A stretch of DNA of 64,000 bases from Promicromonospora sukumoe 327MFSha3.1 (GCF_000385135.1 NZ_ARQM01000011.1:186001-250000), one strand, 5' to 3'. Shown: positions 25,347 through 34,221, numbered from the stretch's first letter. Translations and numbers: made by a program. Notes: generated from the sequence alone by a model not told the origin.

Positions 25347-25631
25347 GTGCTCACCGTGACTGACAACGCTCGTACCGCCGTCCAGGACCTCGCTCAGCAG
25401 GCCGGAGTGCCGGTCGAGGGTGGTCTGCGTATCGCGCAGGCAGCCGACCAGCCGGGGAACTTCGAGCTCGCGCTGGTTCCGGCCCCGCAGCCCGACGACC
25501 AGGTCGTCGACGCCTCGGGTTCCACCAACGTGTTCGTCGAGGCGCAGGCAGCCCCTGCTCTGGAGACGCTGACCCTGGACGCGGACCCGCGTGCCGAGGG
25601 TCCGGGATTCGTGCTCACGCCCACGGCGTGA
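25347..25631 (+). CDS. HesB/IscA-like small protein lacking the cluster cysteines
   Basis: A 94-residue protein with the A-type carrier-like order of elements: LTVTDNARTAVQDLAQQAGV, GGLRIAQAADQPGNFELAL, VFVEAQAAPALETLTLDADP and FVLTPTA. It is annotated in related actinobacteria as an iron-sulphur assembly HesB-like protein. It has no cysteine at all, so it cannot ligate a cluster as IscA does; its role is unknown. Start GTG with TGAGGAG 6 nt upstream. Preceded by tRNA-Lys on the other strand and followed by a strong hairpin. Confidence 0.75.
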   Translation: MLTVTDNARTAVQDLAQQAGVPVEGGLRIAQAADQPGNFELALVPAPQPDDQVVDASGSTNVFVEAQAAPALETLTLDADPRAEGPGFVLTPTA

Positions 25632-25664
25632 CCTTCCGGCGCCCGTCCGTCGGGCGTCGAACCG

Positions 25665-25711
25665 CGAAGGCCCCCGGGGCCACCTCTCAGGTGGCTCTCC
25701 GGGGGCCTTCG
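25665..25711. terminator. Bidirectional terminator between HesB-like and M50B genes
   Basis: CGAAGGCCCCC (25665-25675) pairs with GGGGGCCTTCG (25701-25711), with an inner GCCACCT/AGGTGGC stem. It separates converging genes. Confidence 0.75.
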
Positions 25712-25745
25712 TCGTGCGCGAGGGGGCCTTCAGGCGGCGCTCCCC

Positions 25746-26504
25746 TCAGAGCGCCACCCCGAGGATCCACGAGCCGCCCAGCACCAGGGCGCCGAGGGTC
25801 ACGAGCAGGAAGAGGAACACCCAGAGCAGGCCACCCACGCCGGTCAGCCGGGCGAGCATGTCGGCGTCGGAGGTCCTGGCCTGGCCGCGTGAGCGCTGGA
25901 CCTGCAGCTCGAATACCGGCCGCACCGCCCCGAGCAGCAGGAACCAGGTGACGGCGTAGGCCACGGCGCTCTGCACCTCGGGCGCCAGGAACCACGTGAC
26001 GAACACGAGGGCCGCACCGCTCACGAGGATCGACCAGAGGCCGAACCAGTTGCGGATCTGCAGGAGCAGCAGCGCGAGCAGGGCCACGAGCAGCCACAGC
26101 AGGCCCACGGCGTAGCCGAGCTTGAGCAGCCACGCGGCACCGAGGCCGATGAGACCCGGGCCCACGTAGCCCGCGAACGCCGTGATGACCATGCCCGGGC
26201 CCCGCGGCTTGCCGCGCGACACGGTCAGGCCCGAGGTGTCGGAGTGCAGCCGGATGCCCTCGAGCTTGCGGCCCGTCAGCAGGGCGCCCAGGCCGTGCGA
26301 CGCCTCGTGCGCGATGGTGATCATGTGCCGCGCCAGGTGCCACAGGGGCCGGAAGAGCACGACGACCAGGGCGACCGCCGCCATGGCCAGCACCATGACG
26401 TTCGACGGCGGGTCGACCGGGGTGACCGCGTTGGTCCAGATTGTGCCGATCACGTCGCCGATGGCGGCGAACGGTCCGGCGGAGCTGGTCGCTGCGGAAT
26501 TCAT
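25746..26504 (-). CDS. M50B family membrane metallopeptidase-like protein
   Basis: A 252-residue polytopic protein. IAHEASHGLGALLTGR near residue 62 contains an HExxH zinc motif inside a hydrophobic setting, as in site-2-type proteases of the M50B branch. About six hydrophobic segments are visible, including MVLAMAAVALVVVLFRPLW and LWLLVALLALLLLQI. A typical M50 NPDG-like motif was not seen, so activity is uncertain. Substrates unknown. ATG 26513 (MWRMNSA) is an alternative start. Convergent with the HesB-like gene, divergent from the helicase. Confidence 0.75.
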   Translation of the reverse strand: MNSAATSSAGPFAAIGDVIGTIWTNAVTPVDPPSNVMVLAMAAVALVVVLFRPLWHLARHMITIAHEASHGLGALLTGRKLEGIRLHSDTSGLTVSRGKPRGPGMVITAFAGYVGPGLIGLGAAWLLKLGYAVGLLWLLVALLALLLLQIRNWFGLWSILVSGAALVFVTWFLAPEVQSAVAYAVTWFLLLGAVRPVFELQVQRSRGQARTSDADMLARLTGVGGLLWVFLFLLVTLGALVLGGSWILGVAL

Positions 26505-26700
26505 GCGCCACATAGAACCACACCGGACGTGACGTGCGCCGCAGCCACCGGCTCCCGAACGTGCGAGAATGTCCGGTCGTGGGCGGCACAGGCTGCCCGA
26601 CGTCGTGGCCCCGGCCCGGGTGTGCAACCCGCCCGCCGGTGTGAGCACGGCGGACCACCGGCGCGAACCGCGCCGCCACCGAGCCCGAGAGGCCCAACCC

Positions 26701-28233
26701 TTGACTACGTTTGCCGACCTCGGTCTGCCCGCGCCCGTCGTGCGCGTCCTTGCGGACCGCGGCATCACCTCGCCGTTCCCCATCCAGACGGCTTCCCTGC
26801 CGGACTCCCTCGCCGGGCGCGACGTGCTCGGCCGCGGCCGCACCGGCTCCGGCAAGACCCTCGCCTTCGCCCTGCCCGTCGTGACGCGCCTCGCGATGTC
26901 CGGCGCCCGTTCCGCCGCCTCGGGCCAGCCCCGCCGCGCCGCGGGCCGGCCCCGCGCCCTCGTCCTGGCCCCGACCCGTGAGCTGGCCAACCAGATCGAC
27001 GAGTCGGTCGCGCCGCTCGCGCAGGCCCTCGGCCTGAAGACCACCACGATCTTCGGCGGCGTGGCGCAGTCGCGCCAGGTCACCGCGCTGAACGCAGGCG
27101 TCGACATCGTCATCGCCTGCCCCGGCCGGCTCGAGGACCTGCTGGGCCAGCGGCACCTCACGCTCGACGACGTCGAGATCACCGTGCTCGACGAGGCCGA
27201 CCACATGGCCGACCTCGGCTTCCTGCCCGGCGTGAAGCGCATCCTCGACAAGACCGGCGCGCGCACGCAGCGCCTGCTGTTCTCGGCCACGCTCGACAAC
27301 GGCGTGGACGTGCTGGTCAAGCGCTACCTGCACCAGCCCGTCACGCACTCCGTGGACGACGCCGCCGCGCCGCCGCCGCAGATGACGCACCACATCCTCG
27401 CCGTGGCCGACAAGGACGCGAAGAAGAACGTGGTGCAGCAGCTCGCGCAGGGCACCGGCCGCCGTGTGCTGTTCACGCGCACCAAGCACCAGGCCAAGAA
27501 GCTCGCCAAGCAGCTCACCGCCGCGGGCGTGCCCGCCGTCGACCTGCACGGCAACCTCGGCCAGGGCGCGCGCGAGCGCAACCTCGCCGCGTTCTCGTCC
27601 GGCGAGGTGAAGGTGCTCGTGGCGACCGACATCGCGGCCCGCGGCATCCACGTCGACGACGTCGAGCTCGTGGTGCACGTGGACCCGCCCGCCGAGCACA
27701 AGGCGTACCTGCACCGCTCCGGCCGGACGGCGCGTGCGGGCTCCGGCGGCGACGTCGTGACCCTCATGCTCCCCGAGGAGCGCGGCGACGTGCGTGACCT
27801 GACCCGCAAGGCGAAGATCACGGCCCGCCCGCAGGACGTCGCCCCCGGCGACGCCACGGTGACCAGCCTGGTCGGTGAGGTCGCCCCCTACGTGGAGTAC
27901 GTGCCGCCGGCCCCGCAGCAGCCGGCCCGCCAGGGTCAGCCCAAGCGCCAGGGCGGCCGCGGCCGGTCCGGCCAGGGCGCGGCCCAGGGCGGACGCCAGG
28001 GCTCCGGCCAGGGCGGCGTGCAGGGCGGCCGGCAGGGTCAGTCCCGCGGTCAGGGCACCGGCGGCACCGGCTCCGGCCAGGCGGCGGGCCAGCGCGGCGG
28101 CGGGCGTCCGGCGTCGGGCGGCGGCCGTACCGCCGCGGACCACTTCCCCCGGCCGGACGGCGCCCCGCGTCGTCGTCGGCGGGGCGGCCGCGGCCGCGGC
28201 GCGGGCAACCCGAACGCACCCGCCGCGAACTGA
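26701..28233 (+). CDS. DEAD-box ATP-dependent RNA helicase
   Basis: A 510-residue protein. The Q-motif region (FADLGLPAPVVRVLADRGITSPFPIQ) is followed by motif I GRTGSGKT, PTRELANQ, motif II DEAD, motif III SATL, and the second RecA domain with VATDIAARGIHVDDVELVVH and HRSGRTARAG. The last 90 residues are a Gly/Gln/Arg-rich tail, typical of RNA-binding extensions in actinobacterial RhlE-like proteins. It should remodel RNA, for example in ribosome assembly or cold. TTG at 26701 is chosen as start because MTTFADLGLPAP is the conserved beginning; GTG 26641 would add 20 residues of doubtful sequence. A hairpin follows the stop. Confidence 0.9.
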   Translation: MTTFADLGLPAPVVRVLADRGITSPFPIQTASLPDSLAGRDVLGRGRTGSGKTLAFALPVVTRLAMSGARSAASGQPRRAAGRPRALVLAPTRELANQIDESVAPLAQALGLKTTTIFGGVAQSRQVTALNAGVDIVIACPGRLEDLLGQRHLTLDDVEITVLDEADHMADLGFLPGVKRILDKTGARTQRLLFSATLDNGVDVLVKRYLHQPVTHSVDDAAAPPPQMTHHILAVADKDAKKNVVQQLAQGTGRRVLFTRTKHQAKKLAKQLTAAGVPAVDLHGNLGQGARERNLAAFSSGEVKVLVATDIAARGIHVDDVELVVHVDPPAEHKAYLHRSGRTARAGSGGDVVTLMLPEERGDVRDLTRKAKITARPQDVAPGDATVTSLVGEVAPYVEYVPPAPQQPARQGQPKRQGGRGRSGQGAAQGGRQGSGQGGVQGGRQGQSRGQGTGGTGSGQAAGQRGGGRPASGGGRTAADHFPRPDGAPRRRRRGGRGRGAGNPNAPAAN

Positions 28234-28244
28234 CGCCCGAACGA

Positions 28245-28284
28245 GTCAGACCCACAGGTCACGCGAGTGATCTGTGGGTCTGAC
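28245..28284 (+). terminator. Hairpin terminator of the helicase gene
   Basis: GTCAGACCCACAG (28245-28257) pairs with CTGTGGGTCTGAC (28272-28284), with a further GTCA/TGAT-type extension towards the loop. It lies 12 nt after the helicase stop. Confidence 0.7.
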
Positions 28285-28352
28285 CCGTCTCCGGGGAGTC
28301 CGGAGGGAACACTCGCGAAGGGCGCGAGGTTGACATGGCTGGAGGTGTCGAG

Positions 28353-28751
28353 ATGACCTACAAGGTGTCCAAGTCCGACCAGGAGTGGCGCGAGCAGCTG
28401 TCGTCGCAGGAGTACGCGGTGCTGCGCCAGGCGGGCACGGAGCGTGCGTGGACGGGCGAGCTGCTCGACGAGAAGCGCACCGGTGTCTACCGGTGTCGCG
28501 CGTGCGACGCCGAGCTGTTCCGGTCGGAGACCAAGTTCGACTCCCACTGCGGGTGGCCGTCGTTCTACAGCCCGCTCGCCGGCGACTCCGTCGAGCTGAT
28601 CGAGGACCGTTCGCTGGGCATGGTGCGCACCGAGGTGCGCTGCGCGAACTGCGGCTCCCACCTGGGGCACGTGTTCGACGACGCGCCCCAGACCCCGACG
28701 GGCGACCGGTTCTGCATGAACTCGGTCAGCCTCACGTTCGAGGAGGCCTGA
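28353..28751 (+). CDS. msrB: Peptide-methionine (R)-S-oxide reductase MsrB
   Basis: A 132-residue enzyme that reduces methionine-R-sulphoxide in proteins. Two CxxC pairs (CRAC and CANC) should bind structural zinc. The conserved FDSHCGWPSFY and LGHVFDD blocks are present, and RFCMNSVSLTF contains the catalytic cysteine and histidine-free end typical of MsrB. ATG 28353 was chosen because GGAGG sits 7 nt upstream; the ATG at 28335 would add six residues and has no ribosome binding site. Convergent with a MarR gene. Confidence 0.95.
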   Translation: MTYKVSKSDQEWREQLSSQEYAVLRQAGTERAWTGELLDEKRTGVYRCRACDAELFRSETKFDSHCGWPSFYSPLAGDSVELIEDRSLGMVRTEVRCANCGSHLGHVFDDAPQTPTGDRFCMNSVSLTFEEA

Positions 28752-28767
28752 CGGCGGGCGTGCCGCG

Positions 28768-29313
28768 TCAGCGCACGCTCTGCTTCCACGCCACGATGTC
28801 CGCCGAGTAGCGGTTGAGCAGCCTGGCGAGCTGGGCGACGTCCTCCGTCTCCCAGGTCGCCAGGGCGCCCTCCAGCATGGCGACCCGGCTGGTCCGCGCC
28901 CGCTCGAAGCGGTCGACGCCGTCGGGCGTCAGGGTGATGCGCTGGCCCCGGCTGTCGTCGGGGTCGACGGTGCGCTCCACCAGGCCGAGCTCGACGAGGC
29001 GGCTGAGCTGCCGCGACACGGTGGCGCGTCCGACGCCGAAGAAGGTGGCGAGGTCCGAACCCCGGGCCCCGGGCCGCTCGGCGATGTGCGCCAGCAGGGG
29101 GTAGGCGCTCGCGTCGAGCTCGGGATGGACGCGGGCGGCGATCGACGCGCCGTTGGACTGTGCGCGGCGGATCACCAGGCGCACCTCGCGCTCCAGGCCC
29201 TCGAACGGCCCCGGAGCGGTCGCGCGCTCGTCTGCGGTGTCGCCGCCGGCGCCCTTGCCGGCGGCGACACCCTGCGCCGCGTCCTTGCTGGACCTGCCTG
29301 TACTCGAGAGCAT
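28768..29313 (-). CDS. MarR-family transcriptional regulator
   Basis: A 181-residue protein with a 40-residue low-complexity N-terminus followed by a MarR winged helix: AYPLLAHIAERPGARGSDLATFFGVGRATVSRQLSRLVELGLVERTVDPDDSRGQRITLTPDG. The DDSRG wing motif is typical. A perfect 10-bp palindrome TGACGCGTCA lies 11 nt upstream of the start and could be its autoregulatory operator. Ligand and regulon unknown; the neighbouring MFS gene is downstream on the same strand orientation but about 2 kb away across its end, so it may act elsewhere. Confidence 0.85.
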   Translation of the reverse strand: MLSSTGRSSKDAAQGVAAGKGAGGDTADERATAPGPFEGLEREVRLVIRRAQSNGASIAARVHPELDASAYPLLAHIAERPGARGSDLATFFGVGRATVSRQLSRLVELGLVERTVDPDDSRGQRITLTPDGVDRFERARTSRVAMLEGALATWETEDVAQLARLLNRYSADIVAWKQSVR

Positions 29314-29323
29314 GCGCCCATGA

Positions 29324-29333
29324 TGACGCGTCA
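29324..29333. promoter_or_regulatory. Palindromic operator candidate TGACGCGTCA
   Basis: A perfect 10-bp palindrome starts 11 nt upstream of the MarR start codon, a common autoregulatory position for this family. Confidence 0.4.
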
Positions 29334-29381
29334 AGCGCCTGGATCACAGCCCGCGGGCACGAAATCCCCCGCTTGCCAGCC

Positions 29382-30998
29382 TTAGACCTCGGAGGCTTCG
29401 AGGTCTTGGAGCTGGTCGATGCCCGACCGGTGACCCAGCGGCACCTCCTTGATGAGGGAGACGCAGACCAGGGCGACCAGCGCGAGCGGTACGGCGGCGA
29501 GGAAGATGTCCGCGATGCCGTTCGCGTAGGCCTTCTCGACGACCTCGACCAGCAGGGCCGGGAGCGTCGAGAGGTCGGGCAGCGTGCCGCCGCCGGAGGA
29601 CAGGGCCGTCGGGTCGATCCCCTGCTTGGCGAGCTCCGGGGCGATCTCCGTGACGCCGGACCTCAGGTTCTCCTTGACGCTGTGCCCCAGGATCGCGCCG
29701 AGCGCGGAGACGCCGATGGCGCCACCGAGCGAGCGGAAGAACGTCACGGTGGACGTACCCGATCCCGAGTCCTTGATGTGCAGGGTGTTCTGCGTGGCCA
29801 GCACCATGTTCTGCATGAGCATGCCCACGCCCGCGCCGAGCACGAACAGGTAGATCGACACCAGCACGAAGGACGTGTGGTAGTCGAGCGTCGACAGGAG
29901 CAGGAGGCCGCCCGTCAGGAGCACGCCGCCAGTGACCATGTACGGCTTGTACCGGCCGGTCTTCGAGATCAGCTGGCCGCTGATCGTGGAGGACAGGAAC
30001 AGCCCGACGACCATCGGGATGGTGTAGAGGCCGGACTCCGTGGGCGTCTTGCCGCGGGAGAGCTGCATGTACTGGCTCAGGAACACCGAGGAGCCGAACA
30101 TCGCGACGCCGACGGCGACCGAGCCGATGACGGCCAGCACGAGCGTGCGGTTCTTGAACAGGTACATGGGGATGAGCGGGTTCTTGACCCGCAGCTCGAC
30201 GAGCACCGCGATCGCCAGGATCACCAGGGATCCGCCGACCATCGCGAACGTCTGCCACGAGACCCAGTCGAACTCGCTGCCCGCGAAGGTGATCCACAGC
30301 AGCAGGGTGGCGATGCCGACCGAGATCAGCGTGGCGCCGATGACGTCGATCCGGGCCGAGCCCTTCGGCCGCTTGGGCAGCTTCAGGGTCATCTGCAGCA
30401 CGATGATCGAGGCGATCGCGAACGGCAGGCCCACGAAGAAGTTCCAGCGCCAGCTGATGGCGTCCGTGAGGAAGCCGCCGAGGATCGGGCCGCCGACCAT
30501 GCCGATACCCATGATCGAGCCCATGAGGCCCATGTACCGGCCGCGCTGGCGCGGGCTGATGATGTCGGCGATGAGCACGGCGGCGAGGGACTGCAGGCCG
30601 CCCGCGCCGATGCCCTGGAAGGCGCGGAACGTGATGAGCTGGCCGACGTCCTGCGAGAAGCCCGCGGCCGCGGCAGACAGCACCGAGATGACCAGCGCGA
30701 TCTGGATCAGGGTCTTGCGGTTGGTGAGGTCGGCGAGCTTGCCCCAGATGGGCGTCGAGATCGTCGAGGTCAGCAGGGTCGCCGTGACGACCCAGGTGAA
30801 GGCCGACTGGCCGCCCTCCAGGTCGGTGATGATCTTCGGCAGGGACGACGAGACCACGGACATCGCCAGGACGGAGACGAACATGCCGAGGAGGATCCCG
30901 GACAGTGCCCGGAGAACCTCCGTGTGGGTCATGGCGGGTGGTTCGCCCTGCAGGTGGTCGGGTTCGACCACCGTGGACGTGGTGTTGGGGCTGGTCAT
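29382..30998 (-). CDS. DHA2-family MFS multidrug exporter (14 TM)
   Basis: A 538-residue membrane protein of the drug:H+ antiporter EmrB/QacA type. LADLTNRKTLIQIALVI is the motif A loop, RAFQGIGAGGLQSLAAVLI is motif B, and GPILGGFLTDAISWRWNFFV corresponds to motif C and its WRWNF neighbourhood. A large C-terminal loop around residues 450-500 precedes the last helix. It should export cationic or hydrophobic drugs. Its ATG overlaps the stop of the upstream MarR gene by 4 nt, and AGGAG lies 6 nt before the start, so the repressor and exporter form one coupled operon. Confidence 0.92.
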   Translation of the reverse strand: MTSPNTTSTVVEPDHLQGEPPAMTHTEVLRALSGILLGMFVSVLAMSVVSSSLPKIITDLEGGQSAFTWVVTATLLTSTISTPIWGKLADLTNRKTLIQIALVISVLSAAAAGFSQDVGQLITFRAFQGIGAGGLQSLAAVLIADIISPRQRGRYMGLMGSIMGIGMVGGPILGGFLTDAISWRWNFFVGLPFAIASIIVLQMTLKLPKRPKGSARIDVIGATLISVGIATLLLWITFAGSEFDWVSWQTFAMVGGSLVILAIAVLVELRVKNPLIPMYLFKNRTLVLAVIGSVAVGVAMFGSSVFLSQYMQLSRGKTPTESGLYTIPMVVGLFLSSTISGQLISKTGRYKPYMVTGGVLLTGGLLLLSTLDYHTSFVLVSIYLFVLGAGVGMLMQNMVLATQNTLHIKDSGSGTSTVTFFRSLGGAIGVSALGAILGHSVKENLRSGVTEIAPELAKQGIDPTALSSGGGTLPDLSTLPALLVEVVEKAYANGIADIFLAAVPLALVALVCVSLIKEVPLGHRSGIDQLQDLEASEV

Positions 30999-31498
30999 GC
31001 ACACTCCTGCTGGTTCTGGGTAGTTCTCCGGTGCGTGGTGTTCGCACTGATGGTGTCGACGAGGCGGTCCAGCGTGCGGGTCGCCTCGGCGAGGTCTTCG
31101 GGCGACCAGGCGGCGAACGCCTGGTCGATGAGGATCGAGTACTGCTCGGTGGCCTCGGCCGCGAGGGCACGGCCCGAGTCCGTCAGCTCGACGGTGCGCA
31201 CCCGGCGGTCCTCCTCGTCGACGGTGCGCACGACGTACCCGGCGTCGGCCAGCGTGCTCACCTGACGGCTCGCCACGGAGAGGTCGACGCGCTGGCGCGC
31301 CGCGATGTCGGACAGGGAGGCCGGGCCGCACCTGTCGAGCAGGTGCAGCACGGCGACGCCGGCCCTGGGCCAGTCGAGCTCGTGGGCGATACGTGCCGCC
31401 GCCTCCCGCTGGGCGCGGGAAAGACTCTGGAGCGCGGTGATCAGGGCGACGGCCGGAGCTTCGGTGCCGGACGGCGTCCGGCTGCTGTGGGAAGTCAT
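30995..31498 (-). CDS. MarR-family repressor of the adjacent exporter
   Basis: A 167-residue winged-helix protein: WPRAGVAVLHLLDRCGPASLSDIAARQRVDLSVASRQVSTLADAGYVVRTVDEEDRRVRTVELTDSG. The DEEDRR wing is typical of MarR. It is the first gene of an operon with the DHA2 exporter (4-nt ATGA overlap). A promoter with a palindromic site TTGCT-N3-AGCAA just downstream of the -10 box precedes it, so the protein probably represses itself and the exporter until an inducer binds. Confidence 0.9.
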   Translation of the reverse strand: MTSHSSRTPSGTEAPAVALITALQSLSRAQREAAARIAHELDWPRAGVAVLHLLDRCGPASLSDIAARQRVDLSVASRQVSTLADAGYVVRTVDEEDRRVRTVELTDSGRALAAEATEQYSILIDQAFAAWSPEDLAEATRTLDRLVDTISANTTHRRTTQNQQECA

Positions 31499-31514
31499 GG
31501 TGCCTCGCGTTTGA

Positions 31515-31554
31515 TTGCTTAGAGCAACTATATCTCGATGGTTGCCGAATGCAA
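31515..31554 (-). promoter_or_regulatory. Promoter and operator of the marR-exporter operon
   Basis: On the minus strand TTGCAT (31549-31554) and TATAGT (31527-31532) are 16 nt apart. The palindrome TTGCT CTA AGCAA (31515-31527) overlaps the end of the -10 box and the start region, an ideal repressor site 17 nt before the start codon. Confidence 0.65.
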
Positions 31555-31606
31555 GGGTCTTGCCGACGTCGGTACGGGTGACGGGGTGTGACCTGCGCGA
31601 CAAAGC

Positions 31607-31643
31607 GGACGGCGCCGCTCCCCGGTGGGGAGCGGCGCCGTCC
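31607..31643 (-). terminator. Terminator of the sugar porter gene
   Basis: Perfect 17-nt arms (31607-31623 and 31627-31643) with a 3-nt loop, followed on the minus strand by GCTTTG. It lies 21 nt beyond the stop of the sugar porter. Confidence 0.75.
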
Positions 31644-31664
31644 GGTCAGGATTCGGCGACGGCG

Positions 31665-33107
31665 TCAGGCGCCGGCGCGGGACTCGTCGCCCATGTCCTC
31701 GAGCTCGACGCCCTTGGTCTCGGGCACCTTGGTGAACACGAAGAAGAAGCTCAGCGCCGCGAAGGCCGCGTACATCAGGTACGGCACGCTGGCGCCGAAG
31801 GCGGACAGCAGCGGCGGGAACGTCAGGGTGATCGCGAAGTTGGCGATCCACTGCATGGCCGCCGCGACGCCGAGGGCGGCGGCGCGGATGCGGTTGGGGA
31901 ACATCTCGCCGAGCAGCACCCATACGAGCGGGCCCCACGAGGCGCCGAAGAAGACGACGAAGGCGTTGGCGCAGACCAGGGCGATGACGCCCCAGGGGCC
32001 GCTGAGCGAGATGTCCTCTCCCGTGCCGGTCGCCTGGGTGAACGCGAGGGCCATGAGGCCCAGGGACACCGTCATGCCGGCCGAGCCGATGAGCAGCAGC
32101 GGACGGCGGCCCACCTTGTCGATCAGCGCGATGGCGATGAACGTGACCGCGACGTTGGTGACCGAGGTGATCGTGGAGACCAGGAACGCCTGGCTCTCGT
32201 CGAACCCGACCGCCTGCCACAGCGTGCTCGAGTAGTAGAAGATCACGTTGATGCCGACGAACTGCTGGAACACCGACAGCAGGATGCCCACCCAGACGAT
32301 CGGCTTGAGGCCCAGCGCGCTGCCCCGCAGGGAGCCCTCGGACGCGTTGGCCTCGTCGATCACGATGCTGCGGTGGATCTGGGAGAGGCGGTCGTCGACG
32401 TCCTCGTCCGGGCCCAGCACGCTCGCCAGGACGGCGCGGGCCTCGGCGTCGCGCCCCTTGGCCGCGAGGTAGCGGGGCGACTCGGGGATGCGCAGGGCCA
32501 GGATGCCGTAGACCGCGGCCGGGACGACGGCCACGAGGAACATCCAGCGCCAGGCCTCCCAGCCGAACCAGAGGACGTTGGCGGCGCCGCCGGCGGACTC
32601 GGCGAGGATCTGGTCGGAGAGCAGGGCGGCGAAGATACCGACGGTGATCGCGAGCTGCTGCAGCGAGCCGAGGCGGCCGCGCATCGCGGCGGGCGCGATC
32701 TCCGCGATGTACGCCGGCGCGATCACGGAGGCGATGCCGATGCCGACGCCGGCCATGAACCGCCAGACGGCGAGGTCCCACGCCGAGAACGCGATGGCCG
32801 ACAGGATCGAGGACACGAAGAACAGCACGGCGCCGAGCACCATGACGTTGGTGCGGCCCCAGCGGTCGGCCAGGCGGCCGCCGGCCCAGGCGCCGAGCGC
32901 GCAGCCGAGCAGCGCGACGGCGACCACGAGCCCGGTGATCGTCGGGTTGAGCGAGAACTGACCCTGGATGGCGTCGACGGCCCCGTTGATCACGGAGCTG
33001 TCGAAGCCGAACAGGAAGCCGCCCACCGCCGCGGCGAAGGCAAGCGCCGTCGCCTTGCGGTGGGCCGATTGCGCGGAGGCGTTCGGGACCGTGTGACCAG
33101 TGCTCAT
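31665..33107 (-). CDS. Sugar porter family MFS transporter
   Basis: A 480-residue, 12-helix transporter. GGFLFGFDSSVINGA in helix 1, GGRLADRWGRTNVMV after helix 2, YIAEIAPAAMRGRLGSLQQL (the PESPR-preceding region), LRIPESPRYLAAKGRDAEA and a second-half IDKVGRRPLLLIGS are diagnostic of the sugar porter family. QQFVGINVIFYYSS in helix 7 resembles xylose and glucose symporters. It probably imports a pentose or hexose with protons. TAGCAT ends 6 nt before the ATG, so a leaderless mRNA is likely. A hairpin follows the gene. Confidence 0.92.
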   Translation of the reverse strand: MSTGHTVPNASAQSAHRKATALAFAAAVGGFLFGFDSSVINGAVDAIQGQFSLNPTITGLVVAVALLGCALGAWAGGRLADRWGRTNVMVLGAVLFFVSSILSAIAFSAWDLAVWRFMAGVGIGIASVIAPAYIAEIAPAAMRGRLGSLQQLAITVGIFAALLSDQILAESAGGAANVLWFGWEAWRWMFLVAVVPAAVYGILALRIPESPRYLAAKGRDAEARAVLASVLGPDEDVDDRLSQIHRSIVIDEANASEGSLRGSALGLKPIVWVGILLSVFQQFVGINVIFYYSSTLWQAVGFDESQAFLVSTITSVTNVAVTFIAIALIDKVGRRPLLLIGSAGMTVSLGLMALAFTQATGTGEDISLSGPWGVIALVCANAFVVFFGASWGPLVWVLLGEMFPNRIRAAALGVAAAMQWIANFAITLTFPPLLSAFGASVPYLMYAAFAALSFFFVFTKVPETKGVELEDMGDESRAGA

Positions 33108-33113
33108 GCTGCG

Positions 33114-33119
33114 ATGCTA
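33114..33119 (-). promoter_or_regulatory. -10 hexamer TAGCAT of the sugar porter gene
   Basis: On the minus strand TAGCAT ends 6 nt before the ATG at 33107; no ribosome binding site is seen. Confidence 0.45.
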
Positions 33120-33215
33120 AGTCGCCCCCCGGGGCAGTCGCGCGGCGAGCAGTCCGCCCGATGTCCCGGGCGCCGTCCGCGGACCGCCCCGGAGGGCGCC
33201 GGCATCAGGTGGGCC

Positions 33216-34220
33216 TCAGGTGAGGAAGGGCCAGAGCGCCCAGGTCGCCAGCGCGGCCACGAGGGCTGCCGCGGGGATGGTCAGCACCCACGCGATCGCG
33301 ATGTTCTTGGCCACGCCCCAGCGGACGGCGGAGAGCCGGCGCGTGGCGCCCACGCCCATGATCGCCGAGGTGATCGTGTGCGTGGTGGAGACCGGGGCGT
33401 GCAGCACGAACGCGTTGACGTACAGCACGAGCGCCGAGACCGACTCGGCCACGAAGCCGCGGGCCGGGTCCAGCTCGATGATCTTGCGGCCCAGCGTGCG
33501 CATGATGCGCCAGCCGCCCGAGTAGGTGCCCGCCGAGATGGCGGCCGCCGCGGAGAGCTTGACCCAGAGCGGGATGCCCGCGTCCGGGTTGGCCCAGCCC
33601 ACGGTCAGCAGGGCCAGGTAGATGACGCCCATGGTCTTCTGCGCGTCCTGCAGGCCGTGGCCCAGCGCCATCGCGGCCGCCGAGGCGGTCTGCGCGATCC
33701 GGAAGCGCCGGTGGGTCTTGGCCGGTGCCGCGCTCTTGAAGATCCACAGCACCGCGATCATCCCGGCGAAGGCCAGGCCGAAGCCCACCAGCGGCGAGAT
33801 GACCATGGGCAGCACGACCTTGTCGACGATCGCGGACCAGTAGACGGCCATGCCGCCCGCCAGCCCGGCCCCGACGAGCCCGCCGATGAGGGCGTGCGTG
33901 GACGACGACGGCAGCCCGAACCACCAGGTGATCAGGTTCCACGTGATGGCGCCGAGCAGCGCGCACAGCACCACGGCGAGCTCGGAGTGGGTGCTGGCGC
34001 CCGTGAGGTCCACGATCGAGGTGGCGATGGTCTCCGCGACCTCGGTGCCCAGCAGGGCGCCCGCGAAGTTCATGGTCGCCGCCATGAGGAGGGCGACGCG
34101 GGGCGTCAGCGCCCGGGTCGACACCGACGTCGCGATCGCGTTGGCGGCGTCGTGGAAGCCGTTCGTGTAGTCGAAGCTCAGGGCGAGCGCCACCACGAGG
34201 ACGACGAGGGCGACCTCCAA
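33216..34220 (-). CDS. pit: Inorganic phosphate transporter, PiT family
   Basis: A 334-residue membrane protein. The two inverted halves each carry the PiT signature: FDYTNGFHDAANAIATSVSTRAL near the N-terminus and VSTTHTITSAIMGVGATRRLSAVRWG near the C-terminus. The conserved WWFGLPSSSTHALIGG lies at about residue 100. It takes up phosphate, usually as a metal-phosphate complex with protons. The gene starts 1 nt after the stop of its DUF47 partner, so the two are co-translated. Confidence 0.95.
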   Translation of the reverse strand: MEVALVVLVVALALSFDYTNGFHDAANAIATSVSTRALTPRVALLMAATMNFAGALLGTEVAETIATSIVDLTGASTHSELAVVLCALLGAITWNLITWWFGLPSSSTHALIGGLVGAGLAGGMAVYWSAIVDKVVLPMVISPLVGFGLAFAGMIAVLWIFKSAAPAKTHRRFRIAQTASAAAMALGHGLQDAQKTMGVIYLALLTVGWANPDAGIPLWVKLSAAAAISAGTYSGGWRIMRTLGRKIIELDPARGFVAESVSALVLYVNAFVLHAPVSTTHTITSAIMGVGATRRLSAVRWGVAKNIAIAWVLTIPAAALVAALATWALWPFLT

Positions 34221-34221
34221 C

